A stretch of 64,000 bases of DNA from Lewinellaceae bacterium (GTDB taxonomy: Bacteria > Bacteroidota > Bacteroidia > Chitinophagales > Saprospiraceae), in assembly GCA_020636045.1 (NCBI GenBank), contig JACJYP010000004.1, forward strand, positions 310,001 to 374,000. The letters run 5' to 3'. The translations under genes and the position numbers were made by a program. The notes beneath the pieces are model-generated. The model did not search any database. It saw only the letters and a program-made list of their open reading frames with translations, and was not told the DNA's origin. Positions 56,843 to 64,000 of this stretch are shown here, piece after piece. Positions within the stretch are counted from its first letter, which is position 1; each line of letters begins with the position of its first letter.

Positions 56843-58421
56843 ATGAAATCTCTTCACACCCTTGTACTGCTGATCACTCCCTGCTGGCATCATCGCCCCT
56901 GCATTTTTTTCACAAACAAGCACCTGCGGTGGGGTTGTCATCAACGCCGACCTGGGCAAAGACACCATCAGCCGGCATATTTACGGTCATTTTTCGGACA
57001 CCTCGGCCGCTGCAGATTTACGGCGGGTTTTATGTCGGGGAAAACAATACGGCTATTCCCAATGTGCACGGCGTGCGCAGCGATGTGGTGGATGCCCTCA
57101 AAGCCCTGAAAATCCCCAACCTGCGCTGGCCGGGCGGCTGTTTTGCCGATACCTACCACTGGAAAGACGGCATCGGCCCGAAAGCAGAACGGCCGAGCAT
57201 CGTCAATACCTGGTGGGGCGGCGTGACCGAAGACAACAGTTTCGGCACGCACGACTTCCCTCGACATGTGCGAACTGCTCGGCGCGGAGCCCTATCTGTC
57301 GGCCAACGTCGGCAGCGGCACCGTGCAGGAAATGGCCGAATGGATACAATCACGTCAACCACGGCGGCAAAAAGCCCCATGGCGGACCTGCGCAGAAAAA
57401 AACGGCCGCGACAAACCCTGGAACGTCAAATACTGGGGCGTCAACGGCAGCGAAGCCTGGGGCTGCGGCGGACACATGACGCCGGAATACTACGCCAATA
57501 TTTACAGGCAATACGCCACTTTTATGGCCGACTGGACGAACACCGGCGGCGTATTCAGGGTCGCCTCCGGCGCAGGCGGCAGCAACTACAACTGGACGGA
57601 GGTGCTGATGCGCGACATCCCGCAGCGCATGCTCGATGCGCTGGCCCTGCACCACTATTCGGTGATCGACTGGAATGCCAAGGGCTCGGCGACGGAGTTT
57701 TCCGAGGACCAGTATTTTACCATTATGAGGAAGGCCCTGGATATGGAGGAACTCATCCGGAAACACACGACCATCATGGACAAATACGACCCCAAAAAGC
57801 GGGTAGCACTGTTTGTCGACGAATGGGGCGGCTGGTACGACGTGGAGCCCGGCACCAACCCCGGCTTTTTGTATCAGCAAAACACCATGCGCGACGCCAT
57901 GATCGCCGCGACCACACTGAATATCTTCAACAACCACTGCGACCGGGTGAAAATGGCCAACCTCGCACAAACCATCAACGTATTGCAGGCCGTCATCCTG
58001 ACCGATGCGGAAAAAATGCTGCTGACGCCGACCTACCACGTGATGCGCATGTACAATGTGCACCAGGATGCGCCCTGCTGCCGGTGGACCTGCAAACCTG
58101 CGACTACCGCCACGGCGAATCAGCCCTGCCGGCTTTATCCGCTCCCGCTTCGAAGGACAACAACGGCGTGGTGCACCTCTCGCTGGCGAACATCGATTCG
58201 AAAGAAAGCCGCACTGTGAGCGTGGAACTGCGGGGCATGACCGACCGCGCGCAGCGCCGAAGGCGAGATCCCTGCGCTCCGGGAAAATGCAGGACCACAA
58301 CACGTTCGAGCAACCGGAGCAGGTAAAACCCGCCCATTCCGCCAGATACAGCGCAGGGACAACACCCTTTGAAGTTACGCTGCCGCCGTTTTCGGTGGTG
58401 GTGCTGACGGTGAAGGGATAA
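56843..58421 (+). pseudogene. GH51 alpha-L-arabinofuranosidase, multiply frameshifted
   Basis: Protein fragments in all three plus frames, in the right order, make one GH51 enzyme. They are [41 protein letters not shown] to [87 protein letters not shown] and [17 protein letters not shown] (with the nucleophile Glu region). At the C-terminus come [16 protein letters not shown] and [13 protein letters not shown] up to FEVTLPPFSVVVLTVKG. At least eight frame changes are needed, near 56998, 57010, 57260, 57350, 57370, 57400, 58070 and 58260. The start at 56843 is uncertain. The intact enzyme would remove arabinose from RG-I arabinan side chains. Whether this is real decay or error-prone sequence cannot be told here, but most genes around it are intact. 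Confidence 0.85.
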
Positions 58422-58504
58422 CTGTATCCCGGGCTTTCGGCTGCCCGTCGTGCCGACCTGACAGGGAATGCGGTAAGGAAAACCGTCCTTTTTGTAGTCG
58501 CTGC

Positions 58505-58756
58505 AAGGTTCCTTGTCAAGACAAACACCCTTTGTGTTGTTGCTGCAAGGTTCCTTGTCAAGACAAACGCTCTTTGTGTTGTTACAACAAGGTTGAGTGT
58601 CAAGACAAACGTCCTTTGTGTTGTTACAACAAGGTTCCTTGTCAAGACAAACGTCCTTTGTGTTGTTACAACAAGGTTGAGTGTCAAGACAAACGCTCTT
58701 TGTGTTGTTGCAACAAGGTTCCTTGTCAAGACAAACATCCTTTGTGTTGTTGCAAC
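58505..58756 (+). repeat. Six tandem copies of a 42-bp unit
   Basis: Units begin AAGGTT at 58505, 58547, 58589, 58631, 58673 and 58715, each 42 bp. Two versions alternate in the middle of the array: AAGGTTCCTTGTCAAG and AAGGTTGAGTGTCAAG. Partial units flank it on both sides. Each unit carries short inverted repeats (AAGG/CCTT, TTGTC/GACAA, GTTGT/ACAAC). Because 42 is a multiple of three, several frames are open. One plus-strand frame reads CQDKRPLCCYNKVP-type 14-residue repeats; the opposite strand gives CCNNTKDVCLDKEP-type repeats. There are no unique spacers, so it is not a CRISPR array. No start with a convincing context marks any frame as a gene. Confidence 0.85.
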
Positions 58757-58820
58757 AAGGAACCTTGCCGCGACTACCGGGCCTTGTGTAATGGCTTCCG
58801 CCAGATGCGTAACAAATGAA

Positions 58821-58848
58821 TAGCCCGGGCACCGCAGTACCCGGGCTA
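58821..58848. terminator. Strong hairpin, probable bidirectional terminator
   Basis: TAGCCCGGG (58821-58829) and CCCGGGCTA (58840-58848) form a 9-bp perfect stem with a 10-nt loop. It is 28 bp after the stop of the minus-strand gene at 58877 and downstream of the repeat array. There is no long U-run, so this is likely but not proven. Confidence 0.55.
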
Positions 58849-58876
58849 GCCGGAGGGTAAAACGATCGCGCGTGGC

Positions 58877-59263
58877 TTACGATACGTCGGTCACAGTGAT
58901 CGTGTTGGCGCTGTGATCGAAGCGGGCGACGGGATTTCCGCTTTCGCAGCCCGTGTAGAGGAAAGCCGAAACGGCATTTTGGAAGTCGGTGAACCGGTCG
59001 CTGCTGTACTCGATCACCAGTATCTCGTTGGCTTTCAGGTACACGCCGCATTTGTCCATGTTCGAATGCGCGGGGAAAGAAGAACCGCCGCCGGGCGCGC
59101 TTGATTCAATAAAATTGCTGCTGCCGGGCTTCACAAACGCAGTTGCGCCGTCGATTTGCACGACGTCGTCCACGATGATCTTGTTGCTGCCGGATCGCCT
59201 TACTTTCGAATACGTGCCGGTAAAGGCCGTCGTTGGCGATACTGATTGTCTTGAAATGCTCAT
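58877..59263 (-). CDS. Hypothetical protein, 128 residues
   Basis: A small protein I do not recognise. It has no signal peptide or membrane segment. The sequence is rich in Ser, Thr and Val and looks beta-rich (KIIVDDVVQIDGATAFVKPG, GVYLKANEILVIEYSSDRF, ARFDHSANTITVTDVS). It is alone on the minus strand between a tandem repeat array and the hsd region, with a strong hairpin 28 bp after its stop. Length and good codon structure favour a real gene. It may be accessory or acquired DNA. Upstream of the start, no clear promoter of the TAnnTTTG type was found. Confidence 0.6.
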   Translation of the reverse strand: MSISRQSVSPTTAFTGTYSKVRRSGSNKIIVDDVVQIDGATAFVKPGSSNFIESSAPGGGSSFPAHSNMDKCGVYLKANEILVIEYSSDRFTDFQNAVSAFLYTGCESGNPVARFDHSANTITVTDVS

Positions 59264-60005
59264 GCTAACATATGGTTTGGTGAATTTATTCGAGTCGTAT
59301 TTGAGCGTGCCGGGAACCTGTCAACACATGCCGTTTTTAACATTTTTTGCAGATCGGGCGGTTCCCGTTAAACCATTCAGGTTGTGACCGATTGCCCGGT
59401 AGCGCGGCGTTTACGCCGCCTTGTTGGAGGTCATTTATGGCCGACTGTCACGGTTTTGACCATAAATGGCCATGACCCGGGCGGCGCCAAAGGACAACAC
59501 GATTATGTCTGTGAGGCTGCAAATACCTTCCATGCGGCCCGACAAAGCAGACGATCAGGCGACAGTGACAGGCATCGCAGTCACGGTGAAGCGTGGGGAA
59601 AATCGGTTACGGAGAAGACGGTTTTGCAATAAGGTTGTTATCCGGCAATCAAGCACACACATTTCAGGCAGCGGCCTTGTCACCGGCGGGCATCAATATC
59701 CGTATCAGGGAAGATTAGCAAGGGCAAAATTGGCAACTTTTTTTAATACTTCCATGTATTTGTTCGGTCGGGGTGGATTTCATTCCTTTTGCAAGTGGCC
59801 GGAAGCCATTGCAAGGAATTTGCCGGACAGGAAAAAACCCGCATGTGCGTTTCCTGCGCTTTCTCTATTTCCGGTCTCCTTTTTGTTGTTTAAAAAACAC
59901 CGGTTTTAATATTTCTCTACCTTGCCAGGGCAAAAGCAGCATCAAAAACGGCAAATACGCCAACACAAAAGCACTTTCACTTTTTCATAACCCTGCTCCG
60001 TCACC
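59264..60005. other. 742-bp region without a convincing gene, with inverted repeats
   Basis: Contains GCGGCGT/ACGCCGC (59404-59410, 59413-59419) with a 2-nt loop, and CATTTATGG/CCATAAATG (59432-59440, 59460-59468) with a 19-nt loop. A 147-residue open frame at 59466-59909 shows no known motif and a basic, odd composition; I treat it as unlikely to be coding. The hsdM promoter probably lies in the last 150 bp, which are A/T-rich. Confidence 0.45.
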
Positions 60006-61460
60006 ATGCTTACCGGCGAACTTCGCTCCCAAATCGATCGCGTCTGGAATGCTTTCTGGACCGGCGGCCTGTCCAACCCGCTCACCGTCATCGAGCAAAT
60101 GACCTACCTGCTGTTCGTTCGCCGCCTCGATGAACTGCACACCGCCCGTGAGCGCCAGGCCGAACTCGGTAAACAAAGCATTCGGGAACCCATATTCCAG
60201 CCCGGACAGGACGAATTGCGCTGGAGCCGCTTCAAAGACCTGGACCCCGAAGTGATGTTCCGGCTGTTTGCCCGCGAGGGCGGCGTGTTCGATTTCATGC
60301 GCAACCTCTCCAACGGCAACTCGGCTTTCAGCAAATACATGAAGGGCGCCACCTTTATGATCCCAACGCCGCGCCTGCTGGCACAGGTGGTGGAAATGCT
60401 CAGCAATATCGACATGGCCGACCGCGACACCAAAGGCGATGTGTACGAGTACCTGCTGGGCAAGATCGCCACGGCAGGCCAGAACGGCCAGTTCCGCACC
60501 CCGCGCCACATCATCCGGCTGATGGTAGACATGGTGCAGCCCACCCTGGATGATAGCATCTGCGACCCCGCTGCCGGCACCAGCGGATTTCTCGTGGCCG
60601 CCGGCGAATACCTGCGGGAGCGCCACGGCGACGCGCTGCTACGCCCGGAAGTCCTCGACAGATTTCAGGGTCAGTTCATGGGCATGGAGTTCGACCCCAC
60701 CATGATCCGCATCGGCGCCATGAACCTGTTGCTGCACGGCATCGAGCAGCCCGACCTGCGCGATGTGGACGCCCTGAGCGAAGCCAACAAGGCCTTCCAC
60801 GACCAGGCCACGCTCATCCTGGCCAATCCGCCCTTCAAAGGCAGCCTCGACAGCGATGCGGTCGACGCCTCCATCCTGCGCGTGGTGAACTCCAAAAAAA
60901 CCGAACTGCTTTTTCTCGCCCTCATGCTGCGGGGCCTGCGCCTGGGTGGCCGCGCGGCAGTGATCGTACCCGACGGCGTGCTGTTCGGCAGCAGCAAGGC
61001 CCACCAGCAGATACGACAGGAACTGATCGAGCGGCAAAAACTCCAGGCGGTGATCTCCATGCCTTCCGGGGTGTTCAAGCCTTACGCCGGGGTGAGCACG
61101 GCCATCCTTTTCTTCACCCGCACCGACTCCGGCGGCACTGACCGGGTCTGGTTTTACGACATGCAGGCAGATGGATACAGCCTGGACGACAAGCGCCAGG
61201 AGATCAGTGAAAACGACCTGCCCGACATCCTGCGCCGTTGGCAAAACCTGACTGCTGAAAAAGGCCGCAAGCGCATCGAAAAAAGCTTCTTCGTGCCGGT
61301 GGATGAAATCCGGGAAAACAACTTCGACCTGAGCATTAACCGGTATAAGGAGGTGGAATATGAGAGGAAGGTGTATGATGCGCCTGGGGTGATTATTGAG
61401 CGGATAAAGGAGGTAGACAAGATAGAGTGCATTATTCTCAGAGTTGCAAAAATGCGCTAA
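60006..61460 (+). CDS. hsdM: Type I restriction-modification DNA methyltransferase subunit HsdM
   Basis: A 484-residue N6-adenine methyltransferase subunit. The N-terminal helical bundle (LRSQIDRVWNAFWTGGLSNPLTVIEQMTYLLFVRRLDEL) precedes the S-adenosylmethionine motif DPAAGTSGFLVAAGEYL (about 188) and the catalytic NPPF (about 274). VNSKKTELLFLALMLRGLRLGGRAAVIVPDGVLFG and FKPYAGVSTAILFFTRT follow. The usual helical C-terminal tail ends in IERIKEVDKIECIILRVAKMR, slightly unusual for the family. It begins 6 bp after the region described before it, with a plain ATG. The cognate specificity gene follows, but is damaged; hsdR is not in the window. Confidence 0.92.
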   Translation: MLTGELRSQIDRVWNAFWTGGLSNPLTVIEQMTYLLFVRRLDELHTARERQAELGKQSIREPIFQPGQDELRWSRFKDLDPEVMFRLFAREGGVFDFMRNLSNGNSAFSKYMKGATFMIPTPRLLAQVVEMLSNIDMADRDTKGDVYEYLLGKIATAGQNGQFRTPRHIIRLMVDMVQPTLDDSICDPAAGTSGFLVAAGEYLRERHGDALLRPEVLDRFQGQFMGMEFDPTMIRIGAMNLLLHGIEQPDLRDVDALSEANKAFHDQATLILANPPFKGSLDSDAVDASILRVVNSKKTELLFLALMLRGLRLGGRAAVIVPDGVLFGSSKAHQQIRQELIERQKLQAVISMPSGVFKPYAGVSTAILFFTRTDSGGTDRVWFYDMQADGYSLDDKRQEISENDLPDILRRWQNLTAEKGRKRIEKSFFVPVDEIRENNFDLSINRYKEVEYERKVYDAPGVIIERIKEVDKIECIILRVAKMR

Positions 61461-61484
61461 TTAAAAAACCTGACAATGCATTTG

Positions 61485-62600
61485 ATGAGTTTACAAAGTA
61501 AAATAACCAACAACCTTGACGGTAAACGTATTCCTTTAAATTCACAACAAAGGATGGAGATGCAGGAAAATGCGAGGTATCCATACATCAAGGAGCAAAT
61601 ATTTATTATGGGATACTCACAAACCAATATATTTTTGACGAAAAAATACTTTGTTTAGCGGAAGATGGGGAGTTGGGGACAAAAATGAAAATGTGCCATT
61701 ATTTTCAATGAAAAATGTTGGGTAAACAATCATGCACATGTTTTAACTGCAAAAGATGGCCTACATCTTGAATACCTCCGCTATTATTTGAACTATGCAG
61801 ACTTGACATCATTTATCACAGGGACAACAAGAGGAAAACTTACAAAATCTGCGCTGAACAGTATTCCAATCCCACTCCCCCCACTCCCCGTCCAGCGCGC
61901 CATAGCCGAGCGGCTCGACCGCGCCGATGCCCTGCGCCAAAAAGACCGCCAACTGCTTCGGGAATATGATGCGCTGGCGCAGTCGGTGTTTGTGGAGATG
62001 TTTGGGGACCCAGTAAGGAATGAGAAGGGGTGGGCGGTGAAACCATTAGGAATGTATGTAACAATCATAGGGGGTGGTACTCCTTCAAGAGACGTTAATG
62101 AATATTTTATAGGTAATATTTGCTGGGCCACATCAAAGGATATAAAAAATAATTATTTAAATGATACTGAGGAGCACGTCTCAGAAGCTGCAATTCAAAA
62201 TAGCTCGACAAAACTTGTACCTCCAGGTACTTTGTTATTAGTTGTTAAAAGTAAAATCTTGATGCATACTCTTCCAGTTGCTATTTCGAAGGTGCCAGTT
62301 TGTTTCAGTCAGGACATTAAGGGAGTTATCCCTAATGATGGATTAAACATTGAATTCTTATCTGTTCAATTAAAGATGCGAAAGTATATTTTACTTGGTA
62401 AAGCGCGTGGTGTGAATACAGAAGGATTAACTCTTGAACACTTAAGGTCATTTCCGGTGCACTTACCCCCCTTCTCCCTCCAAAACCGCTTCGCCGAAAT
62501 CCTGACCAACATCGAACAACAAAAAGCCCTGGTCCGAAAGCAGCAGGCGGAGAGCGAGGCTTTGTTTGGGCGGTTGTTGCAGGAGGCGTTTGCCAACTGA
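61485..62600 (+). pseudogene. hsdS: Type I specificity subunit HsdS, frameshifted in the first half
   Basis: The part from 61788 to 62600 is open and encodes about 270 residues. It holds the end of target-recognition domain 1 (YLRYYLNYADLTSFITGTTRGKLTKSALNSIPIPLPPLPVQRAIAERLDRADALRQKDRQLL, here in parts) and domain 2 (IIGGGTPSRDVNEYFIGNICWATSKDI to NTEGLTLEHLRSFPVHLPPF) with conserved helices (FAEILTNIEQQKALVRKQQAESEALFGRLL). Before 61788 the matching peptides lie in different frames: DGKRIPLNSQQRMEMQENARYP, NIYYGI, YIFDEKILCLAEDG, then CWVNNHAHVLTAKDGLHLEYL. I count at least three frameshifts near 61590, 61663 and 61715. It may be a pseudogene, a phase-variable gene or a site of sequence error. 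Confidence 0.8.
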
Positions 62601-62639
62601 TACGACAAATATTGTTTTCAATAATAATAAAACCGGCAT

Positions 62640-63176
62640 ATGCGGACATTTTCATTGTTGTTTGTGATTTTGGGGCTGGGGTCGTTTTCCCACCCGGCTT
62701 CATTGCAATTGACGGATATCTGTTGCGGCACATGTACTGGCTCTGCTTATTGCACCGCCTGCAAAAACTGCAAATATTGCGCACACTGCAATAGCGGCGG
62801 CTCTTGCGGGGTATGTAGCACAGGAAAGCCCAGGTCTTACACTACTCCCGGCCGGTCTGATAACCGTACTACAGGAAAAAACCGCGGCAATGGTGGCGTT
62901 CCGTCCGCCGGGGTAGCACCAAAGTCGTCGCCCAAACCAAAGGCACGCAGCATCGATCTTCCGGCAACAGCCTTTGTTACTGCTTCTAAATTGAATGTAC
63001 GTAAAGGGCCGGGTACTGAATTCGAAATACTCGGCTATTTGGTGGCCGGCGATTCCGTTCTGGTGGTAGATACAGCGGGCGATTCCTGGGTCGTAATAGA
63101 ATACCTGGAATTGGACGATGGCGAATTTGAACGGCGGCGAGCTTATGTTTTTCGAAAATATCTTTCATTTTTGTAA
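62640..63176 (+). CDS. Secreted Cys-rich protein with C-terminal SH3 (SH3b) domain
   Basis: A 178-residue protein with signal peptide MRTFSLLFVILGLGSFSHPA. A short Cys-rich region follows (ICCGTCTGSAYCTACKNCKY / CAHCNSGGSCGVCS, about 27-60), then a linker rich in Gly, Ser, Pro and Thr and a bacterial SH3-type domain (ATAFVTASKLNVRKGPGTEFEILGYLVAGDSVLVVDTAGDSWVVIEY, in parts; about 108-175). SH3b domains often bind cell-wall or other ligands. The function is unknown. It follows the hsdS remnant by 39 bp and ends 17 bp before an ATPase gene. The Cys-rich block resembles metal- or disulfide-binding modules. It may belong to an accessory island rather than to the hsd operon. Confidence 0.7.
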   Translation: MRTFSLLFVILGLGSFSHPASLQLTDICCGTCTGSAYCTACKNCKYCAHCNSGGSCGVCSTGKPRSYTTPGRSDNRTTGKNRGNGGVPSAGVAPKSSPKPKARSIDLPATAFVTASKLNVRKGPGTEFEILGYLVAGDSVLVVDTAGDSWVVIEYLELDDGEFERRRAYVFRKYLSFL

Positions 63177-63193
63177 ATGAAAATCAACCAGAA

Positions 63194-64000
63194 ATGCTGA
63201 CATCCATACAGATACGAAATTTCCGCTTGTTCAATATTCTGAATATCGGGGGGCTTGGCCGGGTAAACCTGATCGCCGGCATGAACAACAGCGGGAAAAC
63301 GGCGCTGTTGGAGGCGTTGAGGATATGGGCGGCTGATGGGGATAATACGGTGATCAATGCTACTTTAAAGGAACGAGGAGAGTTTACGCCAAGTTGGATA
63401 GAATCTTACGAAAGCCTTTTCCACCCGAATGCAAAAAACAATGCGCTCGTAATCAACAACCTGCATATAAAAAGACATGTTGGAAGTAATAAGGAAATCG
63501 ATAATTATTTTGTTTTCCCTACGCTAAAAGTTGAAAACTCCCCCAAAAAAGTTTTGAACCCAAATGACTCACCTGACTTCCCTCGAGAAGGCTGTATTTT
63601 CATACCATTTGCTTTGCTACCTTTTCCGCTCGAACAACTCTGGAAAAAAATTTCGCTAACACCAGATGAGGATAAAGTAATCGAGGTGGTAAAGCAAGCC
63701 GAATCCAGAATTATGGATATTGACGTCCGCTTTGATGGCGTCCGCGTGCGGTTAACAGGCTATTCTACCCCGGTATCGATGGGCCGCCTCGGCGATGGCA
63801 TTATGCAAACTTTGAAAATTGCCATCGGCTTAGTCAGTGCCCGGAATACGGCGAAACGCTTACTTTTAATCGATGAGATCGAGTCCGGCCTGCATCACTC
63901 CGTACAAACATTGGTCTGGGAGAAAATATTCCACTATGCTGCCGAATGGGACGTTCAGGTATTCGCCACCACCCACAGCAGGGATGCAGTGCGCACCTTC
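63194..64000 (+). CDS. AAA/SMC-like ATPase (AAA_15/OLD-type), N-terminal part
   Basis: At least 269 residues; the gene continues past the right edge. MLTSIQIRNFRLFNILNIGG and the Walker A motif AGMNNSGKTALLEALRIWA (about 27-45) are followed by RLGDGIMQTLKIAIGLVSA (signature-like region), the Walker B LLLIDEIESGLHHSVQTLVWEKI (about 222) and the switch His in FATTHSRDAVRTF. These belong to RecF/OLD-type ATPases of the AAA_15/AAA_21 class. Members occur in phage-defence systems (OLD nuclease, PARIS, Gabija-like) and in DNA repair. Which one this is depends on the C-terminal domain and on the next genes, which are not visible. It lies 17 bp after the SH3 gene. The ATG at 63194 gives MLTSIQIRNF; an ATG at 63178 is out of frame. 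Confidence 0.88.
   Translation, partial: MLTSIQIRNFRLFNILNIGGLGRVNLIAGMNNSGKTALLEALRIWAADGDNTVINATLKERGEFTPSWIESYESLFHPNAKNNALVINNLHIKRHVGSNKEIDNYFVFPTLKVENSPKKVLNPNDSPDFPREGCIFIPFALLPFPLEQLWKKISLTPDEDKVIEVVKQAESRIMDIDVRFDGVRVRLTGYSTPVSMGRLGDGIMQTLKIAIGLVSARNTAKRLLLIDEIESGLHHSVQTLVWEKIFHYAAEWDVQVFATTHSRDAVRTF

Noticed and set aside
58505..58756. CRISPR array
   Set aside because: Units of 42 bp follow directly without unique spacers, and no cas gene is near.
59466..59909. A 147-residue hypothetical protein
   Set aside because: The composition is basic and irregular, with no motif or signal. It overlaps an inverted repeat, and nothing in context supports a gene.

Overview
The window comes from a member of the Bacteroidota. 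The evidence is two SusC/SusD outer-membrane glycan-uptake pairs, many secreted lipoproteins, promoter elements matching the Bacteroidota -7 consensus TAnnTTTG, and little sign of Shine-Dalgarno sequences. GC content looks to be somewhat above 50%. I cannot name a genus; a free-living Cytophagales, Saprospirales or Chitinophagales organism would fit. No rRNA, tRNA, transposase or integrase gene was seen.

Region 1 (1-15828) is a pectin (homogalacturonan and rhamnogalacturonan) locus. A minus-strand operon runs kduD, kduI, a CE12-GH28 fusion, then a GH105 gene cut by the window edge. Divergent to it is a LacI-type regulator, followed by susC, susD, a surface lipoprotein with a beta-helix domain and two PL1 pectate lyases. 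The same palindromic operator lies between kduD and lacI and upstream of susC, so one LacI protein probably controls the whole unit.

Region 2 (15841-37849) is one long minus-strand operon for rhamnogalacturonan: susC, susD, GH31, rhaM (rhamnose mutarotase), an SGNH esterase, PL22 oligogalacturonate lyase, GH106 alpha-L-rhamnosidase, a DUF4450-like giant, a six-hairpin glycosidase, GH105, an RpiB-like isomerase and an alpha/beta-hydrolase esterase.

Region 3 (38060-46976) holds a GntR-type regulator and a plus-strand operon for the sugar released: rhamnulose-1-P aldolase fused to lactaldehyde dehydrogenase, L-rhamnose isomerase, rhamnulokinase and LutABC. It predicts L-rhamnose to rhamnulose to rhamnulose-1-P to DHAP plus lactaldehyde, then lactate and pyruvate. 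A 17-bp site sits at the same distance and orientation from the -7 element of both the region 2 susC operon and this operon, tying uptake to catabolism.

Region 4 (47052-58421) continues on the plus strand: an NCS1-type permease, a 57-aa membrane protein, a GH2 beta-galactosidase, a sulfatase, an Ldh-family dehydrogenase, a CE12 esterase and a heavily frameshifted GH51 arabinofuranosidase. Two copies of a palindromic element, whose sequence differences preserve base pairing, flank the permease-to-sulfatase block. A second hairpin repeat family precedes GH51.

Region 5 (58505-64000) is accessory DNA: a 42-bp tandem array, an orphan gene, a type I restriction-modification hsdM with a frameshifted hsdS, a secreted Cys-rich SH3 protein and the start of an AAA ATPase, possibly the edge of a defence island.
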